Below are positions 48,001 through 63,000 of a DNA stretch of 64,000 bases, piece after piece (the first letter of the stretch is position 1; every line of letters begins with the position of its first letter). The notes beneath the pieces are model-generated. The model was not told the DNA's origin and did not search any database. It was given only the letters and a program-made list of their open reading frames with translations. The position numbers were made by a program, and so were the translations under genes. Source of the stretch: Lachnospiraceae bacterium UBA938 (GTDB lineage Bacteria; Bacillota; Clostridia; Lachnospirales; Lachnospiraceae); contig DBDG01000020.1 in the NCBI GenBank assembly GCA_002293475.1, positions 1-64,000 on the forward strand, given 5' to 3'.

Positions 48001-51000
48001 TACAGATCTGCGGAAGAACTTCTGGGGTACCCGGTTAAGCGGATTGAAAACATCGTAATCCGCCGGCTTGGTATCGTACACGGACATATTGACATAAAGA
48101 CAGATATAGATGTAGAAACAGGACAGTTCATCTTTTATTCTGGTAACGAAAAGTTGTGCTCAGGAAAATGCTTAACCGGAAAGAGTGTTTATTCTTATAA
48201 AGGATTACCTGAGCTTGATAAGGACTTTGCGTTGGAGGATGTCAGCGGGTTATATTCAGATACCTTTAACCAGGCGGGATACCGCTATGGGAGAAGTCTT
48301 CAGCTGATAAAAGCTGGATATAGAAATGACGACTGCTGTATTTTAAAAGTAAGCCAGCCAAGCGGCCAGGTAAAAGGATTCAATGCTTTTATGCTGGATG
48401 GAGTATTTCAGTCTTCTCTGCTAGCCGCTTATTTAAAAGGAATAATTAACCAGTGGCATCAGCTTTATATGCCTTATATAATCAGAGAAATGACTCTTAC
48501 AGGTGATTTTACGAACATGGTTTATGTGGTTATTCATACTAATGAGATTTGTAAGGTTGAAAATCAACTTGATATTCAACTGGAGGTTTATGATGCCGCC
48601 GGCACGGGAGTCATGTATATGCGAGGCTTGTTTATGGGGATGGCGAGAAAAGAAGTAAAAGAAGAATTGAATACGTTCAAAGATTCAATCTTATTAAGCA
48701 GTCAGGTTTGGAAGGATCAAACCCTGCCGCGTGAAGACCATGCGGAAACGGGAGAGCTTGCCGTGGTTTTAACCGGGCATCCGGGCACATTAGATTTCAT
48801 GAAACCATTTTATCAAATATATAAAAGAGTAATTATTGTTAACAACGAGACGGAAGATTATCTTTCTTTTTTCAAAAGGCTGACCGCAAAGCGGGAAGCA
48901 AGAACTTTATCGGTATATTACTTATGGCTGTATGAGAACAGCAGCTACCTAGATATAGAAGCTGATGATTGCTTTTGTTCCTGTGAACAGTATTTAGAAC
49001 CTTTTTTTTATTTTATCAAAGCATTATCAATGGAAAGCTACAGCTTTGAAGGTAAAGTCAGAGTTGTTGTACCGGCAGTTGACTCTTTTAATATCGTGGG
49101 CAGTGACCGGGGAGAAGGTGTTTTTAACACTGCTGTCTGCGGATTTATCAAGTCTGTTATGAAGGAGAATCCTCAATTGGAGGTTATATTTGTTGATTTT
49201 GGGCGTCATCAGGCTGACATGATAATCAAAATAATCGATGAAAATCTTTTTAACAGCACGGATCATACTGTTGCATACCGGAGCAATAAGAGATTGGTCC
49301 AACGGATAGAGCCGATTTCGCTTTCCGCCATGGAAAGAACGCCCTTGCTTAGAGACAATGGTGTTTATCTAATTACGGGAGGGCTCGGAGGCGTTGGGAG
49401 CACGATTATTGAAATGCTTGCAAAGGAGCGCCGCTATGATCTGATTGCTGTAGGGAGGGCTCCTTTGGATGCGGAAAAGCAAGCCAGACTGGATTATCTG
49501 AATTCAAACGGCGGCAGAGTCAGCTATTACCAAAAAGATGTAACAAAAAAGGAAGACGTAGAGAAACTCATTAATATTGTCAAAAAAGAACACCGGGTAT
49601 TAAACGGTGTGATGCACCTCGGCGGAGTTCTGGAAGATAAACTGCTGATAAGAAAAGACTGGTTGTCCTTTAAAAAAACTTTAATACCTAAAGTAAAAGG
49701 GATTTTATTGTTGAATCACTTTACGCGCCATGAAAAGCTGGATTTTTTTGTTGGTTTTTCTTCAATTGTATCAGTCTTTGGAAATGTCGGTCAAGCAGAT
49801 TATGCCGCCGCCAACAGCTTTCTGGATAATTTTATGTATTATAGAACAAAGGCAGGATATTCCGGCAAAAGTATAAGTATTAACTGGCCGCTTTGGGCTG
49901 AGGTAGGGATGGGCCGGAATAAGTCTGCCATAAAGAATTTTCTGTCGCAGAAAATCTTTCCTGTTACATCTCAGGAGGGCATGGATACGTACAAGCAGAT
50001 TTTGTCATATCCTCAGCTACCGGAACAAATAATCGTGCAAAAACAGATGAAAGCGGATGTAATGGAAAAAGAAGATCAAGTTTTAGCAGAGATAAACGGT
50101 AAAAAAGAAAGGTATGAGAAAAGCATGGAAGATTATATTATTAGTACGGTTTCTTCATATCTTGGTATGAATCCGCAAGAAATGAGCAGGGAGGAATCAT
50201 TCTTTTCCTTAGGTCTTGATTCTATCGTACTAGAGGAAATCATGGCGGAATTTGAGGAAAAATTTGAGAATTTACCTCCGACTTTGTTGTTTGACAATCC
50301 CAATTTGAAAAAGCTTCTTGATTATTTTGTGGATAGGGCATCAAATGGTCAGATAGACGTTACGTCGTTAGAACACAAACAGTCTGTGCCGAAGCCATTT
50401 GGCGGAGCTGTGGAAAAGCATGCCGGAGGATATCAGATTGCGATAATTGGCATAAATGGAAAGCTGCCGAAATCTCCGGACATTCACACATACTGGCAAA
50501 ATATGATTGACGGTCGTGACTGCATAGAAGAGATTCCTATGGAGAGGTGGGACAACTCAAAATATTTCAGTGATAAAATCCGGGAAAAAGGTACTACTTA
50601 TGGCAAATGGGGCGGTTTTATCGATGATGTTGATAAATTTGATTCATTGTTTTTCAATATATCACCTAAAGAAGCGGAAGAAATGGATCCGCAACAAAGA
50701 CTGCTTCTGGAATCGGTCTGGCAGACGATGGAAGATGCCGGTTATGGGAACAAGAAAAGTTATGAGGATAAGATTATAGGTCATTATACAGGGGTTATGT
50801 GGAATGAGTATTCGTTCATCGCTTCACAGGAAGGATTTATGCAGAATCAATATGTTGGGCCGGGTTCATTATATTGGGCTATTGCAAACAGGGTTTCATA
50901 TTTTATGGGATTTAAGGGACCTAGCATGACGATTGATACCGCTTGTTCATCATCGCTGACCGCAATCCATCTTGCGTGTCAGGGCATTTTAAATGGTGAC

Positions 51001-54000
51001 TGTGAGATGGCCGTTGCCGGAGGCATTAATTTATCAATTCACCCGGCAAAATATATTTATCTAAGTCAGTCAGGTTTTTTATCCACAGATGGACGTTGCA
51101 GAAGCTTTGGGGCTGATGCGAGCGGCTATGTTCCTGGAGAAGGGGTATGCTCGATTCTGCTTAAACCCCTTAGACAGGCAGTCGAAGATAATGACCATAT
51201 TTACGGTATAATCCGTGGCTCCGCAATTAATCATGGGGGAAACAGCGCCGGTTTTACGATACCTGATTCCGCAGCCCATACTGACTTGATTATGCAGGCA
51301 TTAAAAAGAGCCGATGTCTCGGCAGAGGATATCAGCTATGTAGAATGTCAGGGAACCGGTACATCGTTAGGTGATCCAATAGAAATAAATGGGTTGGCTA
51401 ATGCTTTCCGGCACGATACCAACAGGTTGCAATTCTGTCCGATCGGTTCGGTAAAATCCAATATTGGACATCTGGAAGCTGCGGGGGGAATTGCGGGCGT
51501 TATTAAGGTCCTGCTGGCGATAAAATATAAAAAGATACCCGGAAGTATTCATAGTGAAGTCAAAAACCCCAATATTGATTTTAGCAAAACCCCCTTTTAT
51601 GTTGTCGATAAAACGATGAACTGGTTCTTGCCCGATAATAAATTGAGGCTTGCCGGAATAAGTTCTTTCGGGGCAGGAGGGGCTAATGCCCATCTAATAG
51701 TCGAAGAATACCGGGAAAGCGACCAGACCGGGGACAAGTCAGATGAGAAAGAATCAGAACTCATCGTTCTTTCTGCTAAAAATAACGAACGACTTAAAGA
51801 ATACTTAAAAAGTATTTATGCTCATTTAGCGCGGGAGTTTGCAGATTCGCCCCGCCTAAGAGATATAGCTTTTACCCTGCACACAGGAAGGAAACACTTT
51901 GAAGATCGCGTTGCAATTATTGCCGGCAGTAAAGAGGAACTTCTAAGAAAGCTTGAAAGCTTGATAAAAGGCGGAGCTGATATCGAGGACGTCTTGAAAG
52001 GAAATACAAAAGCCGTACTTAATAAATCAGTTAATATAGAAGCGAATCAAGAAGACAGAGTTTATGTAAACGGACTCCTGGAGGATATCCGATTACAGGA
52101 GCTTGCTTCTCTGTGGATAGAGGGAGTTGAGTTTGACTGGAGCCTGCTTTATAAAGACCGAGGATGCAAACGGGTTTCATTACCGGCTTATCCTTTTAAA
52201 AGAGTGAGATACTGGATAGAATCTAAGGGGGAATGTCCGGTACCATATCATCAAGATATCACATCACAAAACGCAGCGGCGGAGTCTGTACAGAATTGGT
52301 TGATTCAGGAGGTTTCATCTCTGTTAAAGGTCACGGCTGATGATATAGATGTAAATGATGAAATCGGTGAATACGGGTTTGATTCTATGTCTTATACGGA
52401 TTTTGCGGATAGAATCAATGATAAATATCTGACTGATCTCACACCGGCAGTTTTCTTTGAACAATCCAGCATACGGAATATTACGGCATATTTGTGCAGC
52501 GAGTATTCAGAAAAAATCAGCAGGTTTTATGAAACGGATCAAAGTAAAGTAACTTCTATAAATGAGATTAGGGCTGAAAAGATAAAGGCAACGGAAACCA
52601 TCACCAAGAAAACGGAAAGCTGCCGTCAGAAAACAGCATCTAATGGGCAAAATCACCAAGATGAGGAGCCCATAGCCATTATTGGAATGGGTTGCCGCTT
52701 CCCGCAATCGGAAGGACCGGATGAATATTGGAACAACCTGATTGCTCAGATGGATATGATTAGCGAGGTGCCTAAAGAAAGGTGGGACTGGCAAGCTTGT
52801 TATGGCGATTCCAATACGGAAACCGGCAAGACATATATTAAGTGGGGCGGCTTTTGTAAAGATATAGATTATTTTGATGCTAAATTTTTCGGCATATCAC
52901 TCCGTGAAGCGGAGTTGATGGATCCGCAGCAGCGGATATTTCTTGAGACTGTATGGGAAACAATAGAGAATGCAGGCTATAGTTCTTCAGAACTATGGGG
53001 GAGTGATACGGGAGTATTTGTCGGGGTAGCAACTTCTGACTATTTAGAAGTGCTGAGCAGAAATAAGGAAATTGTTGAAGCACATACCTCGACAGGAATG
53101 TTTCATTCGGTTTTAGCCAACAGGGTATCATACTATTATAATTTTCATGGCCCAAGTGAGTCGATTGATACAGCTTGTTCAGGTTCTCTGGTAGCAGTCG
53201 GCCGTGCCCTTGAGGCACTGAGAAGCGGCAGATGTATGATGGCTATTGCCGGTGGTGTCAACGCATTATTAACGCCTACGCTATTTGTTTCCTTCAATAA
53301 GGCGGGGATGCTGAGCGGGGAGGGCAGATGCCGGACTTTTGATGAGAAAGCCAATGGCTATGTCAGAGGAGAGGGCTGCGGGGCAGTGTTGTTAAAACCG
53401 ATGAGCAAAGCAATAAAGGATAATGACCATATATACGGGATCATACGCGGCTGCAGCGTGAACCATGGGGGACGGTCGAACTCATTAACCGCGCCGAATT
53501 CCAATGCCCAGGCAGATTTACTGATATCAGCATACAGTCAGGCTCGAATCAGTCCTGACCGGATAGGCTATATTGAAACACATGGCACTGGAACGAGCCT
53601 GGGAGACCCTATTGAGATAAACAGCCTTAAAAAGGCCTTTGAAGCACTGCATCACGCTTCAAATTCTAGTGACGCAGGGGAAAAACATTGCATACTGGGA
53701 GCTGTGAAGACAAATATCGGTCATCTTGAGGCAGCAGCCGGTATGGCAGGTCTGATAAAGGTGCTTCTTTGTCTGAAACACAAAAAGATACCGCCCAACC
53801 TTCATTTTAATAAATTAAATCCTTACATAAAGCTTGAAGGAAGCCCCTTTGTAATAGCCGAAAAGTGTTATGACTGGGTTGCCCAAAAGGATGAGTCAGG
53901 TGTAGAATATCCGAGAATTGCCGGCATCAGTTCATTTGGGATAGGAGGCGTAAACGCCCATGTAGTGATTGAAGAATATCCCGCCGAAAGAAAACAGCCT

Positions 54001-57000
54001 TATAGGAAAGATCCGGTATATCTCTTTGTGTTTTCTGCTAAAAAAACGACTTCGCTGGAACGTTATATCGAATCATTTTTGCGGTGGTTGGATTGTGAAG
54101 GGGATCAGTATTCAATCGGAGATATGGCATACACGCTGCTTATACGAAGAAACCACTTTAACGTGCGTTGGGCGTTCATTGTGTCCGATAAGGAAGAACT
54201 TACCCAAAAGCTTAGCAAAATCTTAAAAAAAGAGCTGCTGAATGAATTTCTGGCCGACAATGCTGAGAAGAAGGGATCGAAGGTCGACGAGCTGTATTTT
54301 GAATTTGGAAGCCAAATAATTGAAAAACTGCGGTCAGATGAATTTTATGCCGAAGATGATTTTAAGGAAAAACTATTATTGTTGGGGGATCTGTTTGTCA
54401 AAGGATATGAGGCTGACTGGGGCAGGCTATACCAGAAGGAGCACTATAATCATATTCCTATGCCGTCCTATGTCTTTGAAAGAAAACGGTACTGGGCGGA
54501 GAAGCCGGAAGACAGCCTCTATAAATATCGAATTGCTGTAAATCCAAGAATCCTTCATCCGCTTATTGACAGCAATGAATCTACATTGGATCGGCAAAGG
54601 TTCGGCAAATCTTTGGTTGGAAGGGAATTTTACCTCAAGGAACATGTGATTGGCAAGGAAAGTGTTTTGCCTGCGGCTGTTTATCTGGAGATGGCAATAG
54701 CTGCCGGAAATTTATCCAATCCTGTCGCAAAAGTCAGGAAAATAATCAACACCGTATGGATTCATCCGGTTGTACTTGAAGACGCCTCAAAAGAAGTTAA
54801 AATAGATCTTTATCCCGGGCCGACCGGTGTGGACTATAAGGTGGTTTCAGTGACTGAAAATAGCAAGCTGCTGGTCCATTCACAAGGGAGCCTGATTTAT
54901 GCATCTTCCGGAGCGGCCGCAGGAAGGCCAGAGGTTATCGACATTGAGGAAATTAAAAGGAGGTGTACAGATTTAAAAAGCAGTGCCGACTGTTATCGCG
55001 GTTTCAGACTGATGCATTTGAATTATGGAGTGTCGTTCCAAACCATTCATGAATTGAAGAGTAATGAATATGAGGCAATTTCGCTGCTGAAACTATCCGT
55101 AGAAAATCAAAATGAATTTTCCGATTACCTGCTTTTTCCGACACTTATGGACGGGGCACTGCAAACGGCGGCGGAACTGATAAAAAATCATTCCGGTAAT
55201 AAAACCTATCTGCCTTTTTCGATCAGAGAGGTGGAAATTATCGGAGCTCTTAAAGAAAGTTGTTACGCGTATGCCAGATTTTCGGATCATGATGATATAG
55301 TTTATGCCAATGAAGTATATAAATTTGATATTGATATCGTAGATGAAATGGGAAATTTACTTATCCGAATGAAAGAAGCCACGCTCAAACATCAAGAATC
55401 TGTTTTAGAACCGGAAAAGTCAAGTCTTATGTATTACCAAAATGAGTGGGTATTGGCGGAACTGGATACAGATCAAAATAAAAGCGGGCAGTTAAATGAT
55501 ATCATTATTTTTGATGTGGATGAAGCGATTTACACTAGACTTAAGGAAAAGACAGCCGGGCAAGTGAGCCGGATCTTTCTGGTAAAACCGGGTACAGCTT
55601 GCCGTTGGACGGGTGATACGATTTATGAAGTCAAACCTGGTAATGAAGAAAGCTTTACGGAGTTAATCCGGCTATTTACTGAAAACGGGATCACCCCAAG
55701 CCATATGATTCATTTATGGTCAAAGGACAATGGTAGAGATATTAGTTTCCAACAAGAAGAGCTGCAGCAAAGTTTTTATTCACTCTTTTGGCTAACTAAA
55801 GCATTGATGAAAAAAAGGCTCCATACTAAGTTTCAGGTAATTTATGTTTACCCAATGGGGAGCGATGCTACCAACCCTGTTTATGGCGGCATATCAGGTT
55901 TTTTTAAAACATTGCCGCTTGAAAATGCTGATTTCAGCTGCAAGACCCTTGGTCTTTTGTCTCCAGATATCCAATCCCTGACAGAAAAAGTCTGGGTCGA
56001 AATAAATATGCAGCACTCTGGCTCATGTGACATATGCTATTTAAGAGGCAGACGTCATGTAAAGGTTACTAAGAAATTTAATGTAGCAGGCGACAAGGCT
56101 GAGATCCGTAAGCAGGGGGTCTATCTGATAACCGGAGGAAATGGCGGCCTAGGCTTGATTTTTGCCAGATTTCTATTGGAAAGTCACCAAGCAAAGATAG
56201 TGCTTGCAAGCCGCTCAAACCTGTCAGAAAGCAGGCGACAAGAGCTGGAGTCGCTGGATGGAGAAGTTTGGCATGTAAAAAGTGATATATCCCAAAAAGA
56301 GGAGATAGCTTATTTGATTGAAAGCATTCACAACAGATTTGGACAGTTGAATGGAATCATCCATTGTGCAGGTGTTATAAATGATTCATACATTATAAAT
56401 AAGCTTCCGGAAGAGCTGGAAAAGGTTATTTCTCCAAAGGTTTACGGCTTGTATTTACTTGACGAAGCGCTCAAGGATGAAAAACTTGACTTTTTTGTGC
56501 TATTTTCTTCCATCGTTTCACTCCTTGGTAACGCAGGTCAGGCCGATTATGCCTATGCTAACAGCTATATGGATTGCTATGCTCATTACAGGGAAAACCT
56601 ATGCAAAGAAGGTAAGCGGTACGGCAAGACATTGTCGATTAACTGGCCGCTCTGGAATGAAGGCGGAATGAGGGTGGATGAAGGGTCAAGGCAATTGCTG
56701 ATGAAAACTATGGGTGTAAAACCTATCAATAGAAAAGCCGGACTGGAAGCTTTTGAACATGGACTTGCTTTGGGAGTAAGCCAGTTCCTTGTAGCGGAAA
56801 GTTATCGCGACGGCCTGTTGCAGCTGATCCCAAAACAGGAAGATAATACCGCCTTTCAAAGCTCTGATCACTATGAATTATCGGCGGACAGTATAGCGGC
56901 GGCCTTCCAAAAATGGCTTGTCGGTGAAATATCATCTGTTTTAAAGGTAGAAGTGTCGGATATAAATATGGAAGATGACATAAGTGATTATGGATTTGAT

Positions 57001-60000
57001 TCCATATTGCTTACTGAGCTGGCAAACAGAATTAACGAAGCATATAACTTGGATATCTTACCGCCGGTATTTTTTGAATATTCGTCTATACGCTCGTTTT
57101 CAGAGTATGTATGCAGGGAAAATCCGGCTGCCCTAACAGGCCTGTCGGAGCAGCATGCTGAACCGTCAGAGAAGGTAAGCGGAATGAACGAAGCGGAATC
57201 CCCAAAAAGCAGCGACTCCTGTTTTACTAAATTTACGTATTTAAATAAATATACAGAAAATGAGGATATTGCAATAATCGGAATGAGTGCGGTGATGCCT
57301 CAGTCAGAAGATATCACTGAATTTTGGAGAAATCTGACTGAAGGAAAGGACTTAATCACGGAAATACCAAAAGACCGCTGGGATTGGCGGAATTATTATG
57401 GAGATCCGTCGCTTGAGTCTGGAAAAACCGATATAAAATGGGGCGGGTTCATGAGGGAAGTAGATAAATTTGATGCTTCTTTCTTCGATATTTCACCGCG
57501 AGAGGCCGAAATCATGGACCCCCAGCATAGAATATTTTTACAGACGGTATGGAAAACGGTAGAGGATGCGGGTTATAAAATGTCCGGTTTATGGGGCAGT
57601 AAAACAGGTGTGTTTGTTGGTGTATCAACATCGGAATATGCAGATGCAATGAGGGAAAACGGTATCGCCATTGAAGCGCATACCTCAACCGGCATATGCC
57701 ATTCCATCCTCTCAAACCGCATATCATATCTTTTTAATTTTCAAGGTCCCAGCGAACCGATAGACACAGCATGTTCCAGCTCATTGGTGGCTGTCCACAG
57801 GGCGGCGGAAGCCATCAGGAACGGTTCATGTGATCAGGCCATTGCCGGAGGCGTAAACGTATTGCTGAGTCCTTCCTTGTACATATCTTTTAATAAAGCA
57901 GGCATGTTGAGCCGGGACGGCCGATGTAAGACCTTTGATAAAAGAGCGGATGGCTATGTCAGGGGAGAGGGCTGTGGGGCGGTATTGCTGAAGCCTTTAA
58001 GCAAAGCTAAAGTAGATGGAGACCATATTTACGGAATCATCAAAGCAACGGCTGTCAATCATCAAGGGAGGTCAAACTCATTAACGGCTCCTAATCCAAA
58101 CTCGCAGGCTGATTTACTTGTGAATGCATATATGCAGGCAGGCATCCAGCCTAACCGGGTGGGTTATATAGAAGTGCACGGAACGGGAACCAGCCTTGGC
58201 GATCCAATTGAAATAAATGGCTTGAAGAAAGCCTTTACTGAGCTTTATGAAAAGCATGGCTTGAAATCCGTTAATCAGCCGTATTGTGCGTTAGGAGCTG
58301 TGAAAACAAATATCGGCCATTTAGAGGCGGCGGCGGGAATAGCCGGATTAATAAAAGTATTATTGGCGCTCCGGTATCAAAAAATACCAGTAAATGCTAC
58401 CTTCCAAGAACTGAATCCCTATATTAAACTGGAAGGATCCCCGTTTTACATTCCCCAAAAGCTGAAGGAGTGGAAAGCATTCAGGGACAGTAGCGGATAT
58501 GAATTGCCTAGGGTTGCAGGCATTAGTTCCTTTGGTTTTGGAGGAGTAAACGCACATATCGTCATTGAGGAATATCATGGGGTGAATAATAGCAGGAAGG
58601 AAAGCGATGCACCGCAGCTTATTACGCTGTCGGCAAAGACCGAAGAACGTCTAAGGTTATATGCGGGACAGTTGCTTGAGTTCGTTGAAACAGCAGATTC
58701 GTTGCCAGAAAAAGTTACTTTGCAGCAAATTGCCTATACCTTGCAGGTAGGCAGAGAGGCCATGGAACTAAGATTGGCTTTGCTGGTTTCAAGTGCGGAG
58801 GATTTAAAGAAAAAATTAAAACAATACTGGTCCGGACAAGTTCTTGCCGAAGGTGTTGTCAGTGGCGGTACTGGGGAAGATAAACATAGCAACGGATTTA
58901 TGATTGACGGAGAAGAAGGAAAAGAATATATTAAATCGTTGATACGTAATAGGAGGCTATTGAAGCTTGGCCAATTATGGGTGTCAGGAATTGATATAGA
59001 CTGGTTTCTATTGTACGAGGAAATATCCGTGAAGACAGCTGCCCTGCCCTCCTATCCTTTTGAGAAACAAAGGCATTGGTTTGACGCTGGCATTCATAAT
59101 GAAAAACCTAAAAATAATGAAGCCCATAAAGAGGATAAATACTATTTTAAAAATGGTTTGGAAGGAGATAACATGGAAGGAATTAGCATAGAAGGAGTTA
59201 GCATGGGAGAGAATGCAACCGGCATAATAAAAAAAGTGAAACTGAAAAAACCGGAATCAGCTATGAATCAGATAAAAGAAGTTGAGTCTGTCATCACGCA
59301 GAATATTTTCCCTGCCATAAAGGAGAAACCAAAGGGAAAAATGGATAGTGGTATGCCGATTACTATCTTAAAGCATAAGCTGAAGACATTATTAGCAGAA
59401 ACACTTCATATATCCGAAAGTATGGTCAATGAAGCAAAATCATTTACAGAACTGGGACTTGATTCAATTCTCACCGTAGATTTTATAAAAAAAATTAATA
59501 ACGAATTGGGAACAGGGTTGAAAGCTGTAAGAGTTTATGATCATCCGAATATTAACACATTAACACAATATCTGACATCAACAGCAGATTTTAATTCGAT
59601 AGACTCATTCCATACGGTAAATACGGCAGAAGAAGATACTGATTTAGTTCAAAAAAAAAATCCTTTGACTGAGTGCCACCCGGTATTTGATCGGACAAGC
59701 AGTGATATAGCAATTATCGGAATATCAGGAAGGTTTCCCGGGGCTGATAATGTCGAGGAATACTGGAACAACTTAAAAAACGGTATTTCTTCGGTGACGG
59801 AGGTATTGCCGGAACGATGGGATGTTAATGAATTTTATAGCCCTGAGCCCCAAGGACCCAATCAGACATATTGTAAATGGGGGGGCTTTTTAAAAGATAT
59901 TGATCTATTCGACCCGCTATTTTTTAATATCTCACCAACCGAGGCTGAGCTAATGGATCCCCAACAAAGACTGTTCCTAGAGCAGGCATGGCAGGCTCTG

Positions 60001-63000
60001 GAGGATGCCGGTTACGCTGAGAAGCTTTTTGAAAATATCAAGTGCGGTATATTCGCGGGGGTAATGTCCAATGACTATCATGAACTTTTGGCAAGGGAAC
60101 GTTCTGTAATGAATCAGGCGCAGGCAATGACCGGTAATGCAAATTCAATTTTAGCTTCAAGGATTGCATATTTATTAAACTTAAAGGGACCGGCTGTTGC
60201 GGTCGATACAGCTTGTTCTTCATCGTTAGTCGCAATTCATCTGGCTGGCCAGTGTCTCATCAATGGCGATGCGGATATGATGCTGGCCGGAGGGGTCAGC
60301 TTATACTTAACCGAAAACTCCTTCATCAAGATGAGTAATTCGGGTATGTTGTCTAAAGAAGGCCGGTGCAAGAGCTTTGATAACGGTGCGGCAGGATTTG
60401 TCCCTGGGGAAGGTGCCGGCGTAGTAGTCTTGAAGCTGTTAAATAATGCCGTACGGGATCATGACCACATCTACGGAATCATAAAGGGATGTGGAATTAA
60501 CCAAGATGGGAAAACAAACGGAATAACAGCACCGAGCACCGCCGCGCAAAAGGAATTAGAGCTGGATGTATACAGAAAATTTAATATAAACCCCGAAAGT
60601 ATTAGTTATGTGGAGACGCACGGTACTGGCACAAAACTAGGGGATCCAATAGAGATACAAGCCTTAACGGATGCTTTCCGCTGCTTCACGAATAAGAAAA
60701 GCTTTTGTGGCATCGGCTCGGTAAAAACTAATATCGGACATACGTCATCAGCAGCGGGAGTAGCGAGCTTGATAAAGGTGCTTTTATCATTTCGGCATAA
60801 ACAAATTCCACCATCGCTCAATTTTGACAAAGAAAATGAGCATATTAGCTTCGCAGATACACCTTTTTATGTGAATACACAGCTTAGAGAATGGTCAAGT
60901 ACCGTGCCGCGGCGGGCGGCGGTAAGTGCTTTCGGATTCAGCGGCACCAATGTTCATATGGTTCTGGAGGAATATGTTGTGCCTCAGGTATATTATGAGG
61001 GGGCGACAAGTGAATATCAGATTGTGCCCGTATCAGCCAGAAATGCCGGACAGCTTAATAAATATGCCCAAAATATATTAAAGTTCTTAGAGAACAGCGA
61101 TTCGGTTTCTTTGGCGGATCTAGCCTATACCCTGCAAGTGGGAAGGGCGGTCATGGAGAAGCGTTTGGCCATTGTGGCTTCAAATATAGCTGAAGTTAAG
61201 CAGAAACTGATGGAATTCCTGCAGATGGATGCCAAGATAAGTTTTCTGGGTCTTTATTGTGACAGTATGAATAATATCCACCGGAACGAAGAGCATGATG
61301 CCTCCGGGGAGGTTGAATCCGCCATGAAAACCAGAGATATGGACAAATTGGCAACGTTGTGGGTTTCGGGATCAGATGTGGATTGGAAGCTGCTATATGA
61401 TGCCGAACAGCATATACCCAGACGCATATCACTTCCTACATATCCCTTTACAAAACAGCGCTGCTGGATTAACTCTGGTTTAAATGTTAACAGCATGTCT
61501 CCTTCAAGGCTCCATCCCCTGATTGAGAAGATGAACCCCCAGATGAGCCTGGCAGAAGGCGGAGCTGTATTCAACATGACACTGTATGATACAAACAGGA
61601 TGGTTTCGGATCACAAGGTACACGGGCAGCCGCTTTTTCCCGGTACGGGATTTCTTGAAATGGCTGCCGCTGCCGGACACATCGTCACAGAAGGACTGAA
61701 TTGTGAAATAAGCAACATTACATGGCTGTCGCCAATGTGGGTAACAGAAGAAAAGAAAGAAATACGGATTATATTAAAAATGCAGGAACAATCGCTTCAC
61801 TTTCAGATACAGAGCAAGGGCTTCTTGGAAAGTAAATTTGTTACTCACGCCCAAGGAGAGTTATGTCCTGTAGAATCAGGTGCTCAGCCGGCAAAGCAGC
61901 ATATTTCAATCGAGTCTGTTAAAAAGGGGTGCTTTAATCACTTGAGTCAGGAAGCCTTTTATCGACAGTATGCAGAAATTGGTATTACCTACGGTAAATA
62001 TCTCCAAGGCGTGCAGGAGATATACAGCAGCGGAGGAGAGGTTCTCGGTAAAATTAATTTGAGTCCTGAATACGAGCAGGAGATATCCCAATATATACTG
62101 CATCCGGCACTAGTGGACAGTGCACTGCAATGTATTGCTGCCTTGGAGCATCATGCCGGACAGCCAAGAACTTATGTACCTTTTTCAGTGGAAAGCATAA
62201 GGGTAATCAAGAACCTTCCAGCGCGGGGATATTCATATGTAAGATTGAACAATAAAGAGCAGAAACTCTACAATGTCGATATAATTGACGAAAATGGTGC
62301 CATTTGTGTCATGATTTGCAATGTGGCGGTAAGACCATTGCCGGATGCTGCTGAAAAGCTTTTCTATATCCCGCAATGGGTTCTCAAACCTTTCGCGGAA
62401 CAACAAGAAGCAGAACCGATAAATAAAGGTAGTATTTTAATTGTTTATCCGCCCGAAACAATGGGGCTTGAAACAGCACTTGAGCAGGAATTTCGGCATC
62501 GGGGAGCCAGTGTACAACTTATTAAACTTGGTACTAAAATTCAGTTTGAAGAAAACCAATGGGAAATAAACGCTGGGAATTCAGATAATTTTAACAAATG
62601 TATAGAAAAGCTTGCAGATGTTTCACAGATATTTTTTCTCGGCGGTATCAATGGCTCTGAGAATGAGGCTTTCTTTGATATCAGGCAGATGGAGATATTG
62701 AATGAAAGTCAGGAAAAAGGAGTGGTTTCGCTCTTCCGGCTGATAAAAGCACTAAGCAGACATGGTTTTGATTGCCGGCCGGTCCGACTGGATGTAATCA
62801 CGAATAATACTTATGCAGTGTTGCCTGGCGAGGATATAAATCCCAATGGGGCAAGTTTAATTGGGTTTACGCGTTCACTTGCGGAAGAATTTCATCATTG
62901 GTCAGTGAATTGTCTGGATATCAGCCTGAAAGAAAACAAGGATGCGCAGGCTCTTGCCAAAAGCATCCTTAACCAGCCGTTATCTCCAAAACCAGTTGAA

